From Bretschneidera sinensis (lineage: Eukaryota; Streptophyta; Magnoliopsida; Brassicales; Akaniaceae), in assembly GCA_023935145.1 (NCBI GenBank), contig CM043698.1, positions 68,251,501 through 68,315,500 of the forward strand: 64,000 nt of DNA, written 5' to 3'. Numbering within the stretch: the stretch's first letter is position 1; each line of letters begins with the position of its first letter. Shown in pieces: positions 41,819 to 53,000 of the stretch. A model generated the notes under the pieces. That model searched no databases and was not told where the DNA came from. It worked only from the letters and a program-made list of their open reading frames with translations. The position numbers were made by a program, and so were the translations under genes.

Positions 41819-43993
41819 AACAATTTTTGGTGTCATAATTTGACTGGAGGCTACAAATTGCAAGGTTTTTAAAATGTCATAGGTTAAATTTTCTACTTTT
41901 ATAGGTGGGGGGAATTATTTACAACCTAAGTAAATGTATGGGTTAAATTATAATTAACTCAAAAATTATTTATGGATTTGTGAATGGCAATTGACTTGCT
42001 AGAAACTCTTTGGCGAAAAAAGAGTACGTGTTATGTATTATATATTCATGAATAAAAATACAAGTTCATTTGCTGCTAAAAAAATAGTTGGTAAGGATAT
42101 TGATCATTTGTTGTGATATATGTCAATATAAATAAAACTTCTCTTTGCCTAAAAAATAACTTCATTCTTATGAGATCTATAGAGGCATTTTATCTTATTT
42201 CTAATCAATATAAGCTCTTTTAACTTTTGGAACATGACGAACCACATCCCGAAAATCTTGATATTTATTTGAGGCTTTATGAATTCAAAAATATGCAGTA
42301 AGTACTTTTTGTTAATGTTAATTAAGGAATCAAAATCTTGGATTCTTCTTGTTAATGCTAATAATCGAACCTTCATTCTTATCAAACTTTTCATTTCACT
42401 CATTTTTTTTCACATAAAATAACTTCTATACAAATTTTTAACTTTTGTATATACTTCACCAAAATATATAATCCAAAATAAGGGTGTTTTATTTTAGAAG
42501 ATTTATTTATTTTCATGTTTGGCGAAAGAGTTATTTTGCACAGGGACCACCTGACAGTTGGATTACCCGGGGTGAGCTCCATGCCCCCATTTCGTACTAA
42601 CAAAGGGGAGAGAGAGAGCTCGCGAGCTAAAGATCAATCTAAGAAAGAAGATGGGTGTAGAGAGGGAAAATATAGAAGAGAAAGGAGAGAGTAAAAGAGG
42701 AGTGAAAGGAAAAAGAAACATACATAAAGGAAGAGAAAGGGCTGGCCTCATATTGCATGAGCCTAGACTTAGATGAAATTTGGATGATGAAACTTTTTGG
42801 CCAGATAGAAGCGGACCTAAGCTCAATTGGACTTAAATATACATTTGAGTGGCAAAATAGGCCTAAACCCGAATAATTTTAAATATGAGCTTGGTAAAAA
42901 AATAGGGATAATTATTTGTATTTGTAATAAATTATGGCTTTATGTTTAGGGATTGTAATCATCTCTGTTTGGTCTTGTCTTTATTTGAGTCCAAATTATG
43001 ATGAGATAGATGTCCCAGTCATTTAAAAACTAAATCAAAGATTTGGATTTAAACACAATTTTTTGGGACCAAAATATCCCTTTGCCATGTCAGCAAAGTG
43101 AGGATTTTTTTGGAAAATCAATTTTTAAAAAGAATAAAAATAAAATAAATCAAACATTATTGTTCACGGAAGCATCCCCACGCATGAACCGTCGACGCAT
43201 GGGGGCACTTGTGACGGTAGGAGGGGTCAGTTGAAGGCCACACTTGAACATTCAGCTTTCTATCCTCAATTTTAGCATGGTGGTATGATTGGTTTCCGAT
43301 AATAGTCACTGAAAAATAGTAGATCTAAAAAATAGTCCCTTTCGATTTGTGGCCAGACTATTGGTGGCGCTGCGGAGGGCAATGCTTACAAGTAACATTT
43401 TGTAAATTTTGTCGAGCTCTTTTCAACGGTACCAAAGTTGCATTTTGCATTTTTGCCTACCATTGGTTGCCCTATATAGCTAAAAGTTGTGGTAAGAAAA
43501 TTAAATCCATGACATTATTAATTTGTTTGTTTGAGATAAATTTGAATTCTTATGGTTATTTTGATCATTTCACATTCAACTAAATCAAATGAAGAGAAGT
43601 TCCAGTTAGAGAGTATCATTATCTTATGTTAAGGACACTGCTTAGGAAACAAAAGAAAGAAGAATAATGGAGACATACATCATAATCAAGAAAGCCATAA
43701 AACTTATAAAACACTAACAAAAAAATTAAAATGTAACTAAAATATGGGGGAAAAAGAAGGAAGAGCAAAACAAATATTAGAAAAAGAAAAAGGAAGATTA
43801 ATAAGAGGAGGTTGCAAGCTACAAGCTTATTAAGCGTATCATATCAAAGAGACGATGCCAAGCTGTATTAAAAGAATATTAAGGTTATATGACAGAACGC
43901 AACCGCAAAACTGTTTTCTTCTTATTTCTTGGCAATAAAGTTTCTTATTTCGTTTTACTTTCCTAATCCCAAACCGATTTGCTCTCCATTGTC

Positions 43994-44001
43994 TATATAA
44001 G
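43994..44001 (+). promoter_or_regulatory. TATA box of B3 gene copy 3
   Basis: TATATAAG, 128 bp before ATG 44129. Confidence 0.65.
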
Positions 44002-44128
44002 CCACTCTCACACATCTCTTTCATTACAATCTTCCAAAACCCTCAAAATTATGTCTCATTCTCAAAACCCTCAAAAGCCCTAGAAAATTTTCTTTCGTTA
44101 ATTTTCTATGTTTTCCCCCGTTTCAACA

Positions 44129-44812
44129 ATGCAGATAATGCAACAGCCTATGTGTCCAAACAAAGCTAGTTCTCCAACCATGAAGAGAAAGCATCACTAC
44201 TATGTTGTAGAACAAGAAACAGAACGCCAAGAAGTCTCCACTGAGTTGACAATTTCTTGTGAGTTTCATGGCAAAACAAAGAAACCCAGAACAACTTATC
44301 AAACCCAGAATTCATTCGATAATCATCATGCCATTGTTGTTTCACAAATACAACAGAAGATTTCAGCGATGAAATATTACACCAAGAAAGAGGAGCAAGA
44401 AGATAAGGAAAAGGGTGTTTCCACTAAACTGAAGCTTTACATTGATCCATGGAAGATCAAGAAGAAGCTGACGATTAGTGATCTTGGGCAACTGAGTAGG
44501 CTACTTGTGAAGACAGAATTGATCAAGAACCATGTTTTGCCATTCTTGAGCGCTGATTGCATCAATCAGATTGAGAGTAAGAATGGAAAAGTCGTGGTGG
44601 TCTGGGATCAAGACACAATGTTTGAACATCAATTAATTCTCAAGCTATGGCATACTTCAAAGAGCTATGTTTTGATTGGCAATTGTAACCAAGAGTTTGT
44701 GAAAAGAAGGGAGTTGAAGGAAGGAGATGAGATTGGACTTTACTGGGATCCATACAGCTCAAGATTCAATTTTACCTTTTTTTCAAAGGGCTACAGTTTT
44801 CAATCTAGTTAA
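44129..44812 (+). CDS. B3 domain-containing protein, copy 3 (diverged paralogue)
   Basis: An intact intronless ORF of 227 residues starting MQIMQQPMCPNK. The B3 domain (about 113-218) is well kept (KKLTISDLGQLSRLLVK, VVWDQDTMFEH, FVKRRELKEGDEIGLYWD), but the last dozen residues differ (FFSKGYSFQSS), and the conserved GNW of copies 1 and 2 is GNC here (Trp186 to Cys). An in-frame upstream ATG at 44108 is possible; 44129 is preferred because the aligned ATG is used by all three genes. It is probably a functional or recently functional nuclear DNA-binding protein. Confidence 0.8.
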   Translation: MQIMQQPMCPNKASSPTMKRKHHYYVVEQETERQEVSTELTISCEFHGKTKKPRTTYQTQNSFDNHHAIVVSQIQQKISAMKYYTKKEEQEDKEKGVSTKLKLYIDPWKIKKKLTISDLGQLSRLLVKTELIKNHVLPFLSADCINQIESKNGKVVVVWDQDTMFEHQLILKLWHTSKSYVLIGNCNQEFVKRRELKEGDEIGLYWDPYSSRFNFTFFSKGYSFQSS

Positions 44813-46096
44813 TTAATTTGCTAACAAGTTTTTTTGGGCTCAATTTTGTACTCTTTTTAATTAGGAAAATTGAATTATGCAGATTGTAGAGAAGTAACAT
44901 TTTATGAAATTATTTTTTGTTGATTAATTAATTTGCTAAATATGAAGACAATTTTCTTCCATCGATTAATTATTGATAATTTAGTGTTTGGTATTTTTTT
45001 TTTTTTTGGTAATAAAGTAGAAAGAGACTTAATTATGGATTTAGAACTAAAGAAAAAAAATCTTACAATAAATATTCAATCAACAGAGAGCTTATAATAA
45101 AAGGAATGTTAAAAGAAAGACTATTTGTCTAATGGTATGGCCATATCTTTAAATAGATGCCAATAATTTTTACAATGGAGTATAAGATGACATATTTCTT
45201 ATCAAAAAGAAAAAGAGTATATAAGATTACATTTAGGTCAGTTTTCACCTTTTCTTGCCCATAAACGTCAAAATGTATATAAGTTTAAGAATCTGAGCTC
45301 AAACAGAAAAAGGGTGGAGGGGTAGTTGCCAATTGCCATGTTGGGATAGCAAAAGGGTTTCAAATGATATGTAGTTTATCCCAATCGCAACACTGTGAAA
45401 CAGCAGATGTTTAAGGATAAAACGATAATTTAACAGTTTAACTTTTTCAGGTGTCTAATTACTGATCGATTAGCAGGGTGTTACAAATGATGTACACTAA
45501 GGTGTTCATCTAGGACTGCTGTAAATAAAATTGACCCCACACATGCATAATTAAGTTTTCTTTTTGAGGAAAACTATAATCATTGATTGATCAACACAAG
45601 AAACGTTTACAACTTCACTAGCAACTAGCTAGTGACAAAACCTGAATGAGAACTCCCCAAGCTGGAAGTGGGTACCCCTCTCAGCAATGCTAACTTTGCT
45701 AAGCTGCCTTCTACCTTATAATTGGTATCTCTATTAATATGATTCAAATTCAGAAAAAAAGGAAACAAGAGCTAAAGGCTTTTGCTTCCTCCACGTGAAG
45801 ACTAAAACTAGCTAGACACATGCATACTTATTACCTTAGGAAGATGAGGTTGGTTGGTTTGATTGCATAAGTGGCTAATATGATTCTAAGGGTCTGCTTA
45901 GCTGCTGCCATCTACAACATTTGGAGGGAAAGGAATAACATGAGATTTTCTGCTCAATGCTCATATGAGAATTCTATTATCACTAATATTACCTTCAATA
46001 ATTAATAGTTATTTTTATATTCCTTTCTTTTCATATTTTTTATTAAAATAAAAATGTTTCATCATGAACCGTGAGGTTGGAAACTATTATAACTTT
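44813..46096. other. Spacer with a LINE scrap
   Basis: 45201-45830 shows no recognised feature. At 45840-45990 the plus strand reads LAAAIYNIWRERNNMRFSA after an early stop, the C-terminal signature of plant LINE polyproteins (A-x-Y-x-IW-x-ERN). Confidence 0.5.
45840..45990 (+). mobile_element. LINE polyprotein C-terminal remnant
   Basis: The frame reads MRLVGLIA, stop, VANMILRVCLAAAIYNIW, then RERNNMRF. The motif is found downstream of the zf-RVT domain in plant LINEs. No tail or boundaries visible. Confidence 0.5.
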
Positions 46097-46098
46097 TA

Positions 46099-46333
46099 CT
46101 CCATTCGTCCCAATTTATATGTCACAATGCACTATTCATCTAATTAAATGATTAATTTTTTAAAACTTTAAATTAATTAAGTGATTAAAATTTTACAAAT
46201 ATAGGTTCATAAAGTTCACAAGTATTCAAAAATTATTGTTTTATAATTTAAAATCAGTAACATATTCAATAGAATTTGGAGTCAAAATTGACTCAAAAAT
46301 TCAAGTGTTATATATAAATTGGGACAGAGGGAA
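46099..46333. mobile_element. Stowaway-like MITE (235 bp)
   Basis: The ends CTCCATTCGTCCCAATTTATAT and ATATAAATTGGGACAGAGGGAA are inverted repeats close to the Stowaway consensus CTCCCTCCGTCCCA, flanked by TA at 46097-46098 and 46334-46335. The interior is AT-rich and non-coding. Confidence 0.85.
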
Positions 46334-46335
46334 TA

Positions 46336-48345
46336 ATTATTTTATATGTAATTATTTTTAAGATTTGATTTGCAATTAGTTTTACTAAACTTAAGTTACT
46401 ATTAACTCATGATTTTTTAAGTCTAATATCTTTTTTATTTAGATTTTATAACTTTGCATGTAGTTATATAACATAATTAATATTATCAAAATTATTATAT
46501 ATTTTTATAATTATTTTTATAAATCAATTGTTTGATCATTGATTCACTGATTGGACTAATGACTCAGTATATTGATACTCAAAGTAAATGAGTTTTTTGA
46601 TTTAGAGGTATTATGAGCACTCTTCTAGTCAATCCAATCCGAATTACATTAAACTCAAACAATTAATTGAGCAAGTTTCATAGGCATTATAGCATAAATA
46701 ATAATTTATATTATAAACAAATAATAGAATTTATAGAAGACAAAACTTATATGAAGTTTGTGAAGTTTTTTTAAAAAATTTTATATTTACAATAATAAAA
46801 TTAATTAACGTGATTTATCATCTAAAATATATTCATGAGAGTTTTATATTTAAAAAAACCAACATATTTTGATAAATTTTGGTTTATAATTTAAGCTTTA
46901 ATTTTTCGTATTGAATTTGATAAATTTTAAATTGTTGATGAAATTTAGGTTAAATCATAAACTAAAATGATGATTTTTTTTTAAATTATAATTAATCTAT
47001 TATGTGATTTTTATTGAATTGTAAAATTTAATTTTAAATTTCGTTTCTAAAATTATTTTTTTTAAAGCAACTCCTGTAAGAAACTTCACCTAAATTTTAT
47101 CCTTTAGAAAAGGTAACCTTATTTCCAGAAACATAAAAGCTGTTTCCACCCCTGCATACCTGCCGCTAGATCTTATTTCAAATTTTCCATCAACTAATGA
47201 CGTGGAACCGTAGATACAACCATTACCCAGTGAAAATTACCCCATCATTTTACAGAACCAAATAAACTACGATTATGTTTGGTTTTATAACACGTTTTCT
47301 AGTTTCAAAAAAAATGAAAACTATTTTTATAGTTTTATTTCATAGAAAATCATTTTTTTTTTTCGTTTTCAACTTTATTGAAAACAGTGAAAAATTCTTC
47401 ACTTTTTGAATTTAACCCAATTTTCAAAAAATTGTAAAATGAAGTTTTTTCTTCGATCACAAACAATTTTCTACTCTCGATTATAAATTATTTTATTTTT
47501 ATTATAAATTATTATTTTTATTAGATGTTTTATTTTATTAAATATATTTTTTAATCCATCAAGATTTACAATTCGAACTCAACTTTTCAAATACAAGGTT
47601 AGAATCGGGTTGTGGTCATCCTTAAGTGGGTAAGGTAACTCAACCAAGGGAGAAAATGAGTTCCAACCTCATAGAATTTAGCACACAAAAAAAGTCAGAC
47701 TTCATTTTAAAAATACCTTGTGATTTATTTGCTTATTTTACCCCTACGATTTATTTCCAAAAATAAATAAATCTTATACTTTGCCCCATTAGGTGGAAGA
47801 TGTTAACAACCAACCGTGTGAACCATTTTTTATAATTAATTTCATAAAAATACTTGCAATATATCACGATTTTCATTTCATACTCTAAAAAAAATTTAAA
47901 AATTAAACTGTGTTTTGCTATGTTAGCAAGAGTAAAATTGTAACTCCTTTCAAAAACTGACATTTGTCACTCTCTTTGCTATCGGAGCAAAACACAAAAT
48001 CTATTTTGTCACGAAATAAACACAAGTAAAATGAAAAACAAGTAAAGCACGAGATATTTTTTAAAATTAAACCTAAAAAGTTTAATTGAAACAACATACT
48101 AATGAACCCTTCTAAAACTTTTAATAACATTGTCATAATTATTTCAAGGGTAATTATGAAAGTCACAATATTTTTAAAGGTAAACCCTTTTATCACTCAT
48201 GCTGCAACTTATTACAGCTTCCATCTTCATAATACATCATGCAGCTCATGAGCAAGGTTAAATTGGTTCAAATAGGATATCATCCACCCTATTATTGGAT
48301 CTAATGATCCATAAAATTTAAGAAAACTAAATTTCTGCAGTAATC
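46336..48345. other. AT-rich spacer, 3' of the E3 ligase gene
   Basis: About 2 kb of strongly AT-rich DNA with no ORF of known family. The last few hundred bases should contain the 3' UTR of the minus-strand gene. Confidence 0.5.
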
Positions 48346-50059
48346 TTAACAACGATGACCTTTGCTCTCTCCTTTAACCAGTGCAGTCGTTTTACAAATC
48401 GGGCACAGATTTTTCTGCATTAGCCATTGTTTGATGCAGCTGGTGTGGAAGTCATGTCCACAGTCTAGCGTCCCAAGATCATCCCCTTCAGCATATTCCT
48501 CCTGTCATAATAATGGTTTCAGCAATGTAAATAAAGTTTAAACTAATATCTCAGCGGAAGAAAGCTATTTTTTTAATTATTATTGGTAAAACACACACCA
48601 CTCGAACATGGGACCTTTAGGACCCACGGCCTCAACTTTACCATTGTGCTAAGGCCTCCTCAGCCTCAAGAAAGTTAATTTTAACAGCCATCTAATCTTA
48701 TCTGGTTCATACCTGACAAACACAGCAAGGCTCCATATCCTGTGAGGTTTCAGTTGCAATGCACACATATTTACGCTGTTTCATGACCTTCAAAATGGTT
48801 TCCTCACTCAGCCCAGTGTTTACATCTCCAATTCGTTCTTCCAGTGCCAACAATTCCTAATATTCCAATCATTGTATAAGGGGGAAACCTTCATTTTGAA
48901 AAGACCAACCGGGAAATAAATTGCTCCCTTTTTTTTCTTACCTCATAAGACATGTTATCAACATCGAGGCGCATATCTCTGTGCCTGTCTTGCATCTCGG
49001 CCATACCATGATATGGGAATGGATCAAAAAGCATATAATCCTGGCAGATCACGGAATGAAGTTCAAATGCTATACAAAATATCATATCAGATGCTGGAAT
49101 GCAAGAGCCTAAGCATTATTCCTGGTCAATAAGGCATCAGCTAACCAGGTCAAGTTTGCACTAGAGTATAGCCGTATACAATTTATAAAGCACTTAAAAG
49201 TTTACAAGCTAGCTAGGGTCTCATACATTCTTCCCACTTTCCTTGGGGCAAAGGGGGGCACATGATAGTTTTTCTCAATCCAAAAATTGATGCTGATGGA
49301 AACTTAAAGCATCTAGAACCACTTCTAGCTCTATTTAGAAGACCAATTTGTGCATGTATTTCATGCATAAATAAGTTCACATGCAATACATGTAGAAAGG
49401 TGGCTTTAAATGAAGGAACATAGCCCTAAGCCTAAATTGCTACAATGTTTAATAGTGACATAGATCTCCCTTACAACAATAATGTATACAAAATTCATTT
49501 TAGATCATGTTAGTTGCACCAGGAAACACTGCTGGTAGATAATTCATGTGTCAGCTAGTAAATATAAAGTTGAAGCTGAATAAGTCTGTATGGCAACTAA
49601 CTCTAGATCCTTGGATTTCTCGCACGTAGAATCAGATTAAGAGAATTGCTGCCATAAACTTTAGCACCAAGCTCTTTCCACCTCTATTATTTACCTTGAA
49701 AAGGAAAGAGCATTCACCATAGGTCCAACTGTTTGAAGCCACAGAGCCTTTCATGTATTTCGAGATAATTCATTTAAAAAAATTGAACCTCATATTCAGT
49801 TATAGCAGCTCATATTCAGTTAAATGAGAACTAGTAGATCCAATAATAAAACTTCAAAAACTAAAAAGCATATAAACTTTGGTATAAGATAAAAAGAAAA
49901 TGATTCTATCAACCTCAGCCAGCTTCATTTTCAAAGCAGTAAAAGTAATTACCCAAAATAAAGTAACAATACTACAAACATAAATAATTGTAAAAGTCAA
50001 GACCAAACCTCAACTCGTATGTTCTCCCCTCTACGCATAGCATTCAGGACTTGTCGTAT
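48346..50059 (-). CDS. E3 ligase C-terminal exons with RING-H2 finger
   Basis: Exon 50059-50009 (17 codons), 49040-48942 (33), 48856-48713 (48, ending CCVCQ) and 48501-48346 (51 plus TAA). The RING finger is split by the last intron between its second and third zinc ligands. The stop follows GESKGHRC. Confidence 0.88.
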
Positions 50060-53000
50060 CTGGTACAAAGAGAAAAGCATCAACAGTTAACTCCCAAAAC
50101 GGCTTGCTCGAAGTTAATTACCTAGCCAATCAATTACAATAGGAATATAGTTTCAAGAGTCGAACAGATAATATTTAGAGTGCTGGAATTGCATAGTTAA
50201 GAATAAATAAGCATAACTTAGGCACTTAGAAAAAACCATGCAGTCTGTATTTCCAATTGGAGTCCGACAAAGAGCTTCCATTTTGTAATGAAAACTCTTG
50301 ACAACACATTACGTCAGCCCCAACATCTTCAGGGGCGATTCCCCAGTATTCTATCATTTAGAATGTGGCCTTCCCCTAGCATCACAAACTGTTCTTCCGC
50401 TCTAGTGAAACACAAAATGAGAACTCCTGTCTAAGTAATGCCGCCACGATGATCAGTAGAAAATCTTAGCTTCTGTTTGGAGAGGGTTCCACGTCTTCTG
50501 ACCTTTTGGGTGGAACCTTCTCCCTTAACATATGGTCAGTCAAACATATGGTCAGTTTTCTTCAGGACAAGTATCATTCTCAGCAAACTCTACAAGTTGA
50601 TTATCATTTACACAAAAATTCCCATCAACCCAAAAGAAAGGAAGGTTAAGCCAACCCTCCTTAAAGGAGACATAATCTTTCTCCACATTCTCAAAGGCTC
50701 TCTTGTTTCTCTCTAACCAAGTAACCCATTTTGTGGAAAGAGGGATCAAAGCAGATACGTTTCCCTGTTCTTTTGAAGCATAAATCCCACTCCACGACCA
50801 AAGCTCATCAAGGTTAAGCAAATACCTGACTTAATTTTTTGATAAGTACAAATGCCTGACTTATTAGTTAGGTAATCCTCTTAGTTCTATATTTTGAGAT
50901 ACTATACAAATCAAAATAAAACCGAATCTCCCCCTCACCATTGATAAAACAAATAAATAAATAATCATGGCCTTAACTCAAGGCACAACCATGTGTGTTC
51001 CCCATCTTTCATATTTTCTTTAGAACCCACTCAAATGATAGTAATCTTCTCCCTATAAAAGACAGAATCTCCCACTAAATTTATCAAAGAAAGTAAATAA
51101 TGCAACCATATCTGTCACTAAAATTGGACAATGTTTTATGGTTATCTAGCAGTATAGACATCAAACTAATGTATTTAAACATAGAAATAAGATTCACAGA
51201 ACTCTACTGATAATGTATTACATTGCCAAACGCACCTGTCAGGGCATCCAAACTAGATTCACAATCAAAAAGCAATTAGCAAACATCACAAAAAGAAACC
51301 AAATTCGGAAGGATTATTTGCAGACTTAACCAATTTATCTGCAAGAAGGAAAAAACATGAAAGGCTAAAGAAAACACAATACTTGCATTAGTTACAACAA
51401 AAAGTTGAAAAACTAAATCCATAAATAAACATTCTATAAAAGTTAATTATTGAATAAAGTTGTGATATTGTATAAATATTACGGAAGCATCAATCTCAAC
51501 CGGATTTCACAAAATCCTGCTAAGATTTTGTCTAATGACAATAATAAATTGCAAATTCTATGAAATGATTGGGTAGTGACTCCTTTCACGGTTAAAAGCA
51601 ACAAACATTGAATGTGATATCCAGGTTCCAAATATGCAAACATATCAGTACACACAAAAAAAGTTGATATTGCCAATTGATTTAGAAAAATGACAAAAAT
51701 CAGGGCCAGGATATGAAAAGTTTCAATTAAGACTTCATGTGCAACAATTAATGTACAAGGCACTGAAACCAAGTACTAATTAGTGCATAAAAAATACATA
51801 TAAATATCATGCTATCAATAAAGTCAACCAACAATTCACTAAAAGTAAACCATTCATATAAAAGCCACTTTTAAAGAAATGTTCAATTGGCCATTAATCA
51901 CTTTGTGATCTTGAAGAATCTGATGGAACTCTGAGTGCAATACAGAATGTAAGTAGGGACAAAAGGACAAGAAATGATTTTGGGGTACATTTCGATCGTA
52001 CAAAATGACAGGGTAGCCCGGTCATGTAGATCTCTTTAGATATTAAAAATATATCTTTGCTCTGTTATAGTTAAAGCAAATATGAACATGGAAACTTTAT
52101 AAATTCATGATACAACAGACATGAATATCTACCTGTCGCTATACAGTGGAAGCATCTACATCTAATCATGTTTAATAGAAAAAGAAAGCTTGAAAAATAA
52201 GGAAAAAAAGGGTCAGCTGAAAGACACAAGTAAAATTGGTTGTGAAATAAAGAAAATAACCTGAAAGGCGAGATGGGGAGAGAGGGAGACTGAGCATGTA
52301 AAAGAGTAAGGACCTAAGAGGGCGAGGGAGAGAGAGAGAGGGAGAGCAAGCGAAAAAGAGACGGGACAAAACTAAAGTGGAACCAGAACACGTGATGTGA
52401 CAGTTATGTCTTTATTTCCGATTTCAGTTTCTCCTTGTTTTATGAGTAAAAGTAATATAAAAAAAAAAAAGCACCAATGGGGTGCACCGAATTTCTGTTT
52501 TTCCAGAAAATATCTTTGCAAAATACCACGAACTATCAAACTTCATTCCTACACTTTCAAGATATTCACAAAAGTTCCCAAGAATAATGTCAAGTTGTTT
52601 CTTTCATCTCCGTGTCAAAATTGTTTGAGACTCCATATCTCACTCAAATATTAAGCGTCTCGGTAATATCCTATCGTTGTTATATTTAATCCTAACTAGA
52701 TTATAAAAAGAAAGTTCTGGCGAATAATGAATGTACCTTGTTAGATATATAGGAATACAATCTCCCAATCTGATATTGATGATGAATAAAATATTTTGGA
52801 TGGAAAGGCTATGTGGAATAAAGAGATTTCCATGAGAGAAAATAAACACTAGCAACCCAAAATGAAGCTTGAGGATAACTGACTGCCTATTGACAAGCAA
52901 GGTTTATCAATCTTCTGGAAGGGCAAAAAGATATCAAGGGCATGCTAATCAAACTGCTGGGCATATAATTGTTTTTGCAGTCATGTAACATGGATCTCAA

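Larger units (their letters stand above)
39355..41959. mobile_element. Terminal-inverted-repeat DNA element G (Pack-MULE-like)
   Basis: Left 39355-39470 and right 41844-41959 are inverted copies of about 116 bp: both ends read 'ttaattataatttaacc' from outside and 'accttgcaatttgtagcct' on the inside, with several differences between. Long inverted ends of this size suggest a Mutator-like element, but the target duplication is unclear and no transposase is present. The 2.6-kb body carries a degraded GRF zinc-finger gene fragment (minus strand) and a long purine tract, so it may be a non-autonomous element that picked up host sequence. Confidence 0.65.
42128..45200. repeat. Older third copy of the B3 segment
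   Basis: It aligns with 5836-8900 and, past its breakpoint, with 27298-30450, but with many more substitutions and indels than copies 1 and 2 show between themselves. It contains the 42480-42800 stretch missing from copy 1. It lacks the copia and gypsy insertions, so it separated before they arrived. Outside the B3 gene no coding sequence is seen. Confidence 0.85.

Noticed and set aside
41104..41863. Long Lys/Arg/Glu or Ser/Phe/Leu ORFs on both strands
   Set aside because: They arise from the polypurine tract; several frames are open at once and no domain is present.
52172..52369. Minus-strand ORF and CT-rich stretch as a hidden gene or alternative first exon
   Set aside because: Composition is simple GA/CT repeat; no domain and no clear splice partner.
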